From Bacteroidia bacterium (GTDB lineage: Bacteria; Bacteroidota; Bacteroidia; NS11-12g; UBA9320): a stretch of DNA of 64,000 nucleotides. The position numbers and the translations under genes were made by a program. Location: NCBI GenBank assembly GCA_018402155.1, contig JAGYJG010000001.1, forward strand, positions 1,469,001 through 1,533,000, in the 5' to 3' direction. This document shows positions 43,573-51,645 of this stretch, in pieces. The notes beneath the pieces are model-generated. The model saw only the letters and a list, made by a program, of their open reading frames with translations. It was not told the origin of the DNA and searched no databases. Within the stretch, counting starts at the first letter, position 1. The number at the start of each line of letters is the position of its first letter.

Positions 43573-43926
43573 CTAATAATTTGGTTTTACCTTTCTTATG
43601 GCGTGTGCAAATAAATTGGAAATAGCCATACTTTCTTCTAATATTGGATTAATAATAGCAGAATCAAGATGGTTTTCTTCTGAGATGATTTCTAACCAAT
43701 ATTGACAACCGTCGCATGCTTCTTTAGCATCACCAAGTTTTTTTAAAAAAAAATCAGGATTTTGGGTCACCATTAGTCCTTTCGATTTTATGGCCATATC
43801 TGTGGCACGATCTACTAACTGTGCTCGTATCAGATTGCACAAGGCCACGTCAGCTGGAAGCACTAACGCTATTTTTAAACATGTTTTACTTAACAGTTTT
43901 GCACGTTTGTATATATCATCTATCAT
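43573..43926 (-). CDS. Four-helix-bundle (S23/IVP-type) protein
   Basis: 117 residues. Amphipathic helices match the S23 / 23S-rRNA-intervening-sequence family: YKRAKLLSKTCLKIALVLP, then LCNLIRAQLVDRATDMAIKSK, DAKEACDGCQYWLEIISEE and a final SMAISNLFAHAIRKVK. The function of such proteins outside rRNA insertions is unknown; they are common as single genes in Bacteroidota. Here it overlaps tgt by 4 nt (ATGA) inside a large operon, which suggests a housekeeping partner. Confidence 0.75.
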   Translation of the reverse strand: MIDDIYKRAKLLSKTCLKIALVLPADVALCNLIRAQLVDRATDMAIKSKGLMVTQNPDFFLKKLGDAKEACDGCQYWLEIISEENHLDSAIINPILEESMAISNLFAHAIRKVKPNY

Positions 43927-45041
43927 AAACGTTGGTCTAGTTTGTTCATAAGGCTATTTTTCCAATTCAAAAAAGTATCAGCTAAGATATGATTGCGAGC
44001 CTCAGTAACCAGCCACAAATAAAACTTGAGATTGTGCTCACTCGCTATTTGCGCAGCTAGGTATTCTTTAGCTTTAAAAAGATGCTTGAGATAAGCCTTA
44101 CTATACTGTGGAGTAAGCTCATCGTCTATAGCGGAGTAGTCAGCTTCCCACTTTTTGTTACGCATGTTAAGTGTACCATCTTTAGTAAAAAGCATACCGT
44201 TGCGTGCATTTCTGGTGGGCATTACACAATCAAACATATCTATTCCTAAGTGTATGCATTCTAGCAAGTTAGCTGGCGTACCTACCCCCATAAGGTACCT
44301 CGCTTTGTGCTGTGGAACAATGGCTGTAATTTGATCTGTTATACGATACATGTCCTCATGAGGTTCACCTACGGACAGCCCGCCAATAGCTATGCCATCA
44401 GTATCATGTTTTAGGCAATAGTCTGTGCTTTGCATGCGTAAGTCATCAAAAACACTGCCCTGAATAATTGGAAAAAGCTGCTGATGGTGTCCATATATTG
44501 GATCTGTCTCATTAAAACGAGTGATGCATCGATCTAGCCAGCGATGGGTGGTTTGCATAGAGTTGGTAGCATACTCGCGCGTAGCAGGATAGGGAGTGCA
44601 CTCATCAAATGCCATTATAATGTCTGCACCAATGATGCGCTGTGTATCCATCACATTTTCTGGAGTAAAAAGCAGCTTATGCCCATCTATGTGACTTCTA
44701 AAAACAACACCTTCTTCTGTTATTTTGCGTTGGTCTGAGATACTATATACCTGAAAACCCCCACTATCGGTTAGCATTGGTCTATCCCAATTGATAAACT
44801 TATGTAGGCCTCCAGCACCTCTGATAATTTCTAGGCCTGGCCGCAGATAGAGGTGGTAGGTATTACCAAGGATAATTTTGGCATTTATATTATTTTTGAG
44901 AATAGCTTGATCTACTGTTTTCACTGTACCTTGTGTACCTACAGGCATAAAAATAGGTGTAGGTATTTCACCGTGATCTGTAGTTATGACACCTGCTCTG
45001 GCTTTAGTATCCTTTTCGTTGTGTTGTAATTTGAAAAACAC
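43923..45041 (-). CDS. tgt: tRNA-guanine transglycosylase
   Basis: 372 residues. It exchanges G34 of certain tRNAs for preQ1, the entry step of queuosine. Catalytic Asp motifs are LTDSGGFQVYSI, and the nucleophile region is HLGIDMFDCVMPTRNARNG. The usual zinc-binding CxCxxC near the C-terminus is absent: the segment reads KKWEADYSAIDDELTPQYSKAYLKHL with no Cys, while the later His (SEHNLKFYLWL) is kept. As I recall, this loss is common in Bacteroidota. It overlaps porT by 1 nt. Confidence 0.93.
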   Translation of the reverse strand: MFFKLQHNEKDTKARAGVITTDHGEIPTPIFMPVGTQGTVKTVDQAILKNNINAKIILGNTYHLYLRPGLEIIRGAGGLHKFINWDRPMLTDSGGFQVYSISDQRKITEEGVVFRSHIDGHKLLFTPENVMDTQRIIGADIIMAFDECTPYPATREYATNSMQTTHRWLDRCITRFNETDPIYGHHQQLFPIIQGSVFDDLRMQSTDYCLKHDTDGIAIGGLSVGEPHEDMYRITDQITAIVPQHKARYLMGVGTPANLLECIHLGIDMFDCVMPTRNARNGMLFTKDGTLNMRNKKWEADYSAIDDELTPQYSKAYLKHLFKAKEYLAAQIASEHNLKFYLWLVTEARNHILADTFLNWKNSLMNKLDQRL

Positions 45042-45736
45042 TATTGAAATATGAGGCTAAATTGTAAAAGTTTGGGAGAAACACGCTCTACGCTATTTGC
45101 AAAAATAAAACTATCGGGTACTTTCTGGTTGCCTATACCATTGCTGAGTTTCACCTCTGGACTAAATTTAAAATATTCAAAATAAAAGTCAAAACCAAAA
45201 CCTATATCGTAGGAAAATGTATTGGGGTATAGTGCCAATATTGGTTTAGTATTACTGCGGTCAGTTTCTATATCACTTGTAAAATCAAAACGATACGTAG
45301 CGCCAGCAAGCAGATATATACGCGCATTTTTGTGTCGCTCAGATTTATACTCAAACGTAAGTGGTATCTCCATATAGGTTGCTTCCATTTCTGCTATTTT
45401 AGTATTATTTTGGGTGAAATGGTAGTTCATATCCCTACGAGCAAACTGAATATTGAGCATGGTACGTGCATCCCAATGTTCTGCAAGCCTAAAATTGACC
45501 AATCCACCTAAGCCAAATCCTGGATAAAATCTAGACTCGATGGTTTTTAAACTATCGTAATTGAGGTTATTATCTGCTACGGTATATTTTAATTTAGCGG
45601 TATTTCCCATAATACCAAAGCCAAAACGAATAGGCCTTCTATCGTAGAGCGGATTAATTTGTTGTGCTTGCACTCTTAGTCCTGCCAAGACGACAATGAA
45701 AATGACTATTACTTTATACCGGTATAAATGGAGCAT
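45041..45736 (-). CDS. porT: T9SS outer-membrane protein PorT
   Basis: 231 residues with a signal peptide (ending VQAQQ, about residue 25). The body is an eight-strand barrel pattern: RPIRFGFGIMGNTAKLKYTV, FYPGFGLGGLVNFRLAEHWDAR, IYLLAGATYRFDFTSD and a final KLLQFSLIFQ with a C-terminal aromatic. PorT is needed for T9SS secretion. The place next to ubiE is the conserved position in Bacteroidota that I know of. Overlaps ubiE by 28 nt. Confidence 0.85.
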   Translation of the reverse strand: MLHLYRYKVIVIFIVVLAGLRVQAQQINPLYDRRPIRFGFGIMGNTAKLKYTVADNNLNYDSLKTIESRFYPGFGLGGLVNFRLAEHWDARTMLNIQFARRDMNYHFTQNNTKIAEMEATYMEIPLTFEYKSERHKNARIYLLAGATYRFDFTSDIETDRSNTKPILALYPNTFSYDIGFGFDFYFEYFKFSPEVKLSNGIGNQKVPDSFIFANSVERVSPKLLQFSLIFQ

Positions 45737-46428
45737 ACGCCAAATGTTAAACGCCGATCTTCTACTTTATGGTATGCACATCCGCGCATTATGTTTTTAA
45801 AAATATCACCCTCTGGAAATGCTGCTACGGACTCGGGCAGATAGGTATATGCTGCGCTATCTCCAGAAAAAAGTTTACCCCATAGAGGTAAAAGTGTTTT
45901 ATTGTAAACTTTGAAAAATAAGCCAAACAAACCTTTTGGTTTAGAAAATTCTAAAATCATCGCAATACCGCCTGGTTTTAAAACCCGATTTATTTCTTTC
46001 AATCCTTGTTCTAAGTTTTCAAAATTTCTCACTCCAAAAGCAACAATAACTGCATCAAAGCTATCATCTTCAAAGCGAAGATTTTCGCTATCCCCATTTT
46101 CAAGCCTCACATTGGCAATCGCTTTATTGGCTATTTTTTTACGACCAATATCTAGCATGCCTTCGGATATGTCTATGCCTATAACTTCATCAGGATTTAA
46201 TTTTAGTGTAGCAAGAGCAAAATCAGCTGTTCCGGTTGCTACGTCAAGTATGCGCTTCGGTTGGTGTTTTTCTAACATCGCTACAGCTTTTTTACGCCAG
46301 CCTATATCTATTCCCAAAGACAAAAACCTGTTTAAAAAATCGTACCGATGAGCAATATTGTCAAACATTTGTTGTACTTGCTCTTTTTTAGAATTCTCGG
46401 TTTGGTATGGTTTTACTTTAGTACCCAT
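45709..46428 (-). CDS. ubiE: Demethylmenaquinone / ubiquinone methyltransferase
   Basis: 239 residues, class I methyltransferase. SAM motif I is ILDVATGTADFALATLKL, and motif II has VIGIDISEGMLDIGRKK. FDAVIVAFGVRNFENLEQGLKEI and GGIAMILEFSKPKG follow. In Bacteroidota the product is menaquinone, the electron acceptor of Na+-NQR. First gene of the operon; -7 box 14 nt upstream. Confidence 0.95.
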   Translation of the reverse strand: MGTKVKPYQTENSKKEQVQQMFDNIAHRYDFLNRFLSLGIDIGWRKKAVAMLEKHQPKRILDVATGTADFALATLKLNPDEVIGIDISEGMLDIGRKKIANKAIANVRLENGDSENLRFEDDSFDAVIVAFGVRNFENLEQGLKEINRVLKPGGIAMILEFSKPKGLFGLFFKVYNKTLLPLWGKLFSGDSAAYTYLPESVAAFPEGDIFKNIMRGCAYHKVEDRRLTFGVCSIYTGIK

Positions 46429-46442
46429 TAATTTTTACTTTG

Positions 46443-46450
46443 CAAATGTA
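46443..46450 (-). promoter_or_regulatory. -7 box before the ubiE-porT-tgt operon
   Basis: Minus-strand TACATTTG, a full TAnnTTTG match, 14 nt before the ubiE ATG. A TTTG further upstream could be the -33 element, though the spacing is a little short. Confidence 0.55.
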
Positions 46451-46545
46451 ACAATTATGTTCACCCAAAGGATTTGGAAAGCTAGTAATTCATTGATTTG
46501 GTATATCTAAGAATTTTTAGCGGTACGCAGTCTAACTCAAGATAG

Positions 46546-46553
46546 TACCTTTG
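46546..46553 (+). promoter_or_regulatory. -7 box before engB
   Basis: TACCTTTG, a full match, 4 nt before the GTG start of engB. Transcription would begin at or a few nt before the start codon, so the mRNA may be leaderless. Confidence 0.6.
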
Positions 46554-46557
46554 TATC

Positions 46558-47154
46558 GTGAAATTTGAAAAGGCAAAATTTTTAAGAAGCTACGGATCAG
46601 TTCAGCAGATACAAGACGACAAGACTCCCCAGTTTGCATTTATAGGCAGAAGTAATGTGGGCAAAAGTTCACTTATTAATGCATTAGCGTGCAAAAAAGA
46701 TATGGCCAAAACAAGCTCTAAACCGGGAAAAACGCAGCTAATTAATGTCTTTGACGTTGAGGGGCATGTACATTTGGTAGATTTACCAGGCTATGGTTAC
46801 GCAAAGGTTTCGAAACAACAACGAGAAGTATTTGAAGGACTGATTACCGACTACCTACTTCACAGTGAGACTTTGTATATTGTTTTTATCTTGATAGATG
46901 CATCTATCCCTCCGCAGCGTATTGATTTAGAATTTGTGGCTTGGTGTGGGGAGCACAAAGTGCCTCTTGGAATTGTTTTCACCAAAACAGACAAAAAAAA
47001 GAAGAAAAATACCGAGGCCAATATGGTTGCTTTTGAAAAAGCCGTATCGGAATTTTTTGAAGAACTACCAATAATCCTAGAAACCAGTGCAAGCAGCAAG
47101 CATGGTATCCCGGAACTCGGGCGATGGATAAACGAACAAATTGGCCACGTTTAG
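46558..47154 (+). CDS. engB: Ribosome biogenesis GTPase EngB (YsxC/YihA)
   Basis: 198 residues from GTG. G motifs: FIGRSNVGKSSLINAL (G1), the Thr of SSKPGKTQLIN (G2), VDLPGYGYAKVS (G3), VFTKTDKKKKK (G4) and ETSASSKHG (G5). It helps assemble the large ribosomal subunit. The N-terminus (KFEKAKFLRSYGSVQQI) matches the family length, so the GTG is right even though a -7 box ends only 4 nt earlier. Confidence 0.95.
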   Translation: MKFEKAKFLRSYGSVQQIQDDKTPQFAFIGRSNVGKSSLINALACKKDMAKTSSKPGKTQLINVFDVEGHVHLVDLPGYGYAKVSKQQREVFEGLITDYLLHSETLYIVFILIDASIPPQRIDLEFVAWCGEHKVPLGIVFTKTDKKKKKNTEANMVAFEKAVSEFFEELPIILETSASSKHGIPELGRWINEQIGHV

Positions 47155-47189
47155 CTTTTACAAGTTGTAGCGATTAACAAGTTAAAGCA

Positions 47190-49586
47190 CTATTGAACAA
47201 CAAATTTCCGGAAATCATATGCTTTATTTTCGCTTATTACACCCAAAAAATAAGTGCCTGGAACTAGTTCTGAAACATCTATATCAAGTTCTACAGTTTT
47301 TTTCTCAAGCTTTTGTGTTTTCACTACCTTACCTTGTAAATCTGTAATTTCTAGAATGCAGTAATCTTGTTTGGTCGCAAAAACAACGTGTAGCGCGTCG
47401 TTCACAGGATTTGGAAATAGATTAAATACCACTGGTTTTTTTGTTGTTTTTTTTGTGTTCGCTAGATTTTGATCATACATAGCCAAGCAGTATTGCCCTT
47501 TTTTTAACTTGCTAATGCTAATTGTACCTCTTTTGTCAAACAAGCTTCCTGTGTTTTTGATATAGTTTGTAGCGAGTTCCCACGGACTACCCGCATTTGG
47601 TCTGTAGAGCAACACTAGGCTATCTTCCGTTATTCGTATCAGCTCGTTGTCTAGGTAGCCAAATTGTAAGGAGTTTGCTCGCAATCCACTGTAGATAAGA
47701 GTAGCAGAAATACTGACTCCATCTTGCCAAATACCATCTATGCTCCAATATCGTTGACGACTTAGAACTGTTTTTTCTGGTTTTCCATAGGTTCCATCTG
47801 CAGGTGCCCAATGGTGTTCTACTCGAAGTAAAATAGAATCGTTAGAATTATTATCAATTTCTACATCTGATAGTAAGCCTTGAGGCATATTTATACTATG
47901 TTTTCCGGGTTGCAAGATGGCCCAGTCAGTAGTCACTGCATCACTTATTTTATCATCAAAATCAAAAGCCCAATACACGGGCTCGAATGGACAGTTTACA
48001 TCAAAAGTTTGCTCTTTATTGAAAATAATAACTTGAGCATCGTGTCTTTCCCAGTTTTTGCCAAAAGCAGTAACGGTAGCTACAGTACCAGCATAGTTTA
48101 TATCATTGAAACGAGGAGTTTGCTTGATGTGTACTTTATAAAAGCCATCTTGACGTATCACCCAATTGATGTCAAAATGAGCAAATCCGGCTTCCTTTAT
48201 CCAATAATCAAAAAAGCCCCTTAGATTAAGGGGTGTATATTGACCAAAGTGATTGGCCATATCTTGGGTAGATACTGCTTTAAACTTATAGGCTTTTTGA
48301 AAGCCAGCACACGCTCGAAAAAAATCTTGATCACCCATCATACCCCTTAGAGTGTGTACCATATCTGCACCTTTATTGTAAACATGACGCCCGTATGTAT
48401 TGGCATGACCTATACCGCTTACGGGCAAAACAGCTCCGTCTTGTACGTGAGCAAACTGCAAGACTTGGCGATGATTTTCTTCTATTTCTTCGTCATACCG
48501 CTTTTTACCGTAAACAGCCTCTAGAAATATACGCTCAGAGTACGAAGCCCAGCCCTCGTTGAGCCACATATCCTCTTGAGTGCGGCAGGTTGTAGTATTT
48601 CCCCACCAGTGGTGAGCTAGCTCATGAGCAAAAAGTGTTTCATAATCTTTATCTCCGTTGGCTATAGCATAACGGGGATAGGCTATATTGGTAGCATGCT
48701 CCATAGCTCCCGAATTGAAAGGTACAATATTAAACCCGATACGATCAAAGTTATGATCTCCGTATACCTCGATAAACCTACGGATACAGTTAGGCAAGTT
48801 TTCAAAACTACTTCGTAAATTAGCTGTATCTGCAGCCAGCGAGGTAAGTAAAACCGGAATTTCATTCGTATTCATTGTTACTTCTTCATAGCTTGCAATA
48901 GCTACAGAAGCCAAGTAAGTGGGTATAGGCTCGTCCATCAGCCATTTATAGGTCGTGGTTTGGTTGCCGTTATCTATTTCATCCGTTAAGTATCCATTGG
49001 CGTACGCTTTTTTGCCACTATCTACGGTGATATTGGTGTAGTAAATTGCTCTATCTACAAAATTATCAAAACATGGAAACCACGCGCGGCCAAAATTATG
49101 GGGGTCTGCGGCAAAACCAACTCCCAGGTTAAAAGCATATTCTCCATTAAAATAAAATCCACCCCATTGCTCATCTTGCTTCGGATTTCCTCGGTATTTT
49201 ATCGATACCTGAAAGGTATCAGCAACAGCGATACTAGGTAAATTTATGCTGAGTGCAGGGCTGGTGTATAAAAATGATTGTGAAATCCCATTGACAGAGA
49301 CCTCATCTACTTGCAAGTCTAGTAAATCTAAGACTACTGTAGAAGCGGGTTTGAGTAAAATAATCTCTAGCGTTGTGGTGGCTACTATCTCTTTTTTTTT
49401 TTGGTAATCCAAAAAAGCTGCATTTATCTCATATATCAACACATCAAAAGTGTCTGCTCTAGGATCTAACGTATTGTTCATTGCTGCTTGGTGCTCTATA
49501 CGCAAGTGATTGCACATTTTTTGTGCAAAACTCCAATGCGAAATAAATCCCATTGCGGCTAGAAAAAGAATCAATCGTGTTCTCAT
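47190..49586 (-). CDS. M1-family metallo-aminopeptidase with T9SS type A sorting domain
   Basis: 798 residues with a signal peptide (ending FISHWSFAQ). The substrate motif is SGAMEHATNIAYP (a GAMEN variant) and the zinc site LFAHELAHHWWGNTTTC with the third Glu in EDMWLNEGWASYSERIFLEAVYGKKRYDEE. The sorting domain (about 715-798) has VFNLFPNPVNDALHVVF, LEITDLQGKVVK and ELVPGTYFLGV. It should trim N-terminal residues from peptides outside the cell. It shares a 38-bp divergent start region with the gingipain-like gene. Confidence 0.92.
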   Translation of the reverse strand: MRTRLILFLAAMGFISHWSFAQKMCNHLRIEHQAAMNNTLDPRADTFDVLIYEINAAFLDYQKKKEIVATTTLEIILLKPASTVVLDLLDLQVDEVSVNGISQSFLYTSPALSINLPSIAVADTFQVSIKYRGNPKQDEQWGGFYFNGEYAFNLGVGFAADPHNFGRAWFPCFDNFVDRAIYYTNITVDSGKKAYANGYLTDEIDNGNQTTTYKWLMDEPIPTYLASVAIASYEEVTMNTNEIPVLLTSLAADTANLRSSFENLPNCIRRFIEVYGDHNFDRIGFNIVPFNSGAMEHATNIAYPRYAIANGDKDYETLFAHELAHHWWGNTTTCRTQEDMWLNEGWASYSERIFLEAVYGKKRYDEEIEENHRQVLQFAHVQDGAVLPVSGIGHANTYGRHVYNKGADMVHTLRGMMGDQDFFRACAGFQKAYKFKAVSTQDMANHFGQYTPLNLRGFFDYWIKEAGFAHFDINWVIRQDGFYKVHIKQTPRFNDINYAGTVATVTAFGKNWERHDAQVIIFNKEQTFDVNCPFEPVYWAFDFDDKISDAVTTDWAILQPGKHSINMPQGLLSDVEIDNNSNDSILLRVEHHWAPADGTYGKPEKTVLSRQRYWSIDGIWQDGVSISATLIYSGLRANSLQFGYLDNELIRITEDSLVLLYRPNAGSPWELATNYIKNTGSLFDKRGTISISKLKKGQYCLAMYDQNLANTKKTTKKPVVFNLFPNPVNDALHVVFATKQDYCILEITDLQGKVVKTQKLEKKTVELDIDVSELVPGTYFLGVISENKAYDFRKFVVQ

Positions 49587-49604
49587 TATTTCTATAATTT
49601 TGTA

Positions 49605-49612
49605 CGAAGATA
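49605..49612 (-). promoter_or_regulatory. -7 box before the M1 aminopeptidase gene
   Basis: Minus-strand TATCTTCG, one change from TAnnTTTG, 18 nt before ATG 49586. Confidence 0.45.
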
Positions 49613-49624
49613 TAACTATTTACG

Positions 49625-51631
49625 ATGATGAAATTAAGCGCAAAACTTATTACCCTACTTTTACTTGTATGTATACACTCATTACTATTTGCCCAAACCT
49701 CGTCAGAATCACGCTCTGCCCATGGATATGTCACAACCAACCAAGTCACAAAAACAATAACACTACACTGGAACACCACTGCAAACACAACGGCATTTAG
49801 AATTTATAGAAGAGCACTGAACAGTACAAATTGGGGTACAGCGTTAGCTACGCTAGACGCCACCACAATTAGTTATACTGACACAGACATAACTACAGGC
49901 AATATTTATGAGTACGCCATAGAACGTGAAACCAATACTAATGACCCTTTTCGTTCGGGAAACATACTAGGATACAGCTATATAAGTGCAGGAATAGAAA
50001 CGCCTGCCAAACACCAACGCGGTACACTTTGGATATTTACTACTACTTTAATAAACGATAGTCTGCCTAACGAGATCAGCACTCTAGTGGCTGATTTAGT
50101 TGCCGACGGATGGGATGTACACCAAGAAGTTATAGACACTAATACGACCGTAGTGGATATGAAATTGCTCATAAAAAATAAGCAAAGCACTATTGGATGT
50201 GACGCTATTTATCTACTCGGACATCTACCAGTACCCTACTCTGGTGTATATTGCGAAGACGATGAATATCTCTTTCCGCCAGATGGACATAACGAGACCG
50301 ACCCAAACTCTCACTGTGGGGCGTGGCCTGCAGATGTATTTTACGGAGATATGGAGGGCACCTGGACAGACAACGACTCTACTTCGTTAGCCAAAAGGGA
50401 CGAGAATAATAACGAAATAGGCGACAACAAGTGGGACCAACATAGAATACCGGGCGAAGTGTCAATAGCAGTAGGACGTGTAGATATGAGCGATTTACCT
50501 CTATTTGGGGTAGGTGAAGTGGCACTTACGAAACGCTACCTGGACAAAGTACATACCTACAAGATAGGTAATACCGAATTAGAAAATAAAGGAGTTGTAG
50601 AAAATAATTTTGCAAGCTTTGCCGAAGGGTTCAGCTCTGCTGCTTTGCGGGATTTTCATGCAATTTGTGGACAAAATGCTGTGGTACAAGAAGATGTATT
50701 CGCTGCAGCACGCCAAAAAGACTATCTCTTTTCGTATGTATGTGGCGCAGGTTCTTATAGTTCTTGCGCTGGTTTTGGGACAAGTGATAGTTTTACTAAT
50801 AACAATATGGCCGCTTTCAATCATCTATTTGGAAGTTTTTTTGGTGATTGGGATATACAAAACAATCTACTAAGAGCTTCACTGGCCACTGAAAGACTTG
50901 GGTTTAATGTAATTTGGAGTGGAAGACCTAAGTGGGTTACCCACACTTTAGCCATTGGTGAAAGCTATACAGATGTGGTGAAAAGATCGCAAAATAATGT
51001 ACTTGATTATGACGCTGGATTTTATCAAAACGGAGCACACATTGCCTTATTAGGCGACCCAAGCTTACGTTTGTATCCACTGAAGCCAGCCAAAAATATC
51101 ATCGCTGAAACCAATGAAATTAGAGATAAAACCATACTTCGTTGGGAGGCTACCGATGAAACAGATATACTAGGCTACTATGTTTATCGTAGCAAAAAAA
51201 AAACTGGCAAATTTAAAATGCTAAATACTTCACCTACAACCGAAACTACCTACACCGACAATGCTCCCTATGACGGTACTAATCACTATATGGTTCGTGT
51301 TGCTAAAAAACAAGAAACAGGTAGCGGTAGCTATATCAATCTAAGTTTGGGTATACCTGCAGAAATAAATGACATGAAAGGCGAAATAGCACATAAAGAA
51401 GAAGTGAAGCTGTCAAATACAAGACTCTATCCTACGGTAGCTACTACACGCATCAGCATAGACCAGGGATTTCCACAGAATAATAGCTATCTGATTATGA
51501 ACATAATGGGACAAGTAGTATCAAAAGGTACGCTCAACGAAATAATTACTAACGTAGCTATTACTCAACTTTCTCCGGGCACATATTTTGTAAAAACAAA
51601 CGACGCTACTTTACGATTTATTAAGCGATAA
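49625..51631 (+). CDS. T9SS-exported gingipain-like (C25-fold) protein lacking evident catalytic residues
   Basis: 668 residues with a signal peptide (ending SLLFAQ, residue 24). One FnIII-like domain precedes (40-110) and another follows (490-575) the core. The core (about 130-490) has the strand order of gingipain/C25 caspase-like proteins: DAIYLLGHLPVPY, AWPADVFYGD, VAVGRV-like AVGRVDMSD, LFSYVCGAGSYSSC, NHLFGSFFGDWD, ATERLGFNVIWSG and ALLGDPSLRL. Where gingipains have the catalytic His (GHG) and Cys, this protein has Cys-Gly-Ala-Gly and Phe-Gly-Ser. Ends with a type A sorting signal (LYPTVATTRISID; LSPGTYFVKT). Fold assignment is inference; no enzyme activity is claimed. Confidence 0.7.
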   Translation: MMKLSAKLITLLLLVCIHSLLFAQTSSESRSAHGYVTTNQVTKTITLHWNTTANTTAFRIYRRALNSTNWGTALATLDATTISYTDTDITTGNIYEYAIERETNTNDPFRSGNILGYSYISAGIETPAKHQRGTLWIFTTTLINDSLPNEISTLVADLVADGWDVHQEVIDTNTTVVDMKLLIKNKQSTIGCDAIYLLGHLPVPYSGVYCEDDEYLFPPDGHNETDPNSHCGAWPADVFYGDMEGTWTDNDSTSLAKRDENNNEIGDNKWDQHRIPGEVSIAVGRVDMSDLPLFGVGEVALTKRYLDKVHTYKIGNTELENKGVVENNFASFAEGFSSAALRDFHAICGQNAVVQEDVFAAARQKDYLFSYVCGAGSYSSCAGFGTSDSFTNNNMAAFNHLFGSFFGDWDIQNNLLRASLATERLGFNVIWSGRPKWVTHTLAIGESYTDVVKRSQNNVLDYDAGFYQNGAHIALLGDPSLRLYPLKPAKNIIAETNEIRDKTILRWEATDETDILGYYVYRSKKKTGKFKMLNTSPTTETTYTDNAPYDGTNHYMVRVAKKQETGSGSYINLSLGIPAEINDMKGEIAHKEEVKLSNTRLYPTVATTRISIDQGFPQNNSYLIMNIMGQVVSKGTLNEIITNVAITQLSPGTYFVKTNDATLRFIKR

Positions 51632-51645
51632 AATCTCACTTTCAA

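Noticed and set aside
43573-43926. rRNA intervening-sequence protein marking a nearby 23S rRNA
   Set aside because: No rRNA sequence is present; the gene is part of a protein-coding operon.
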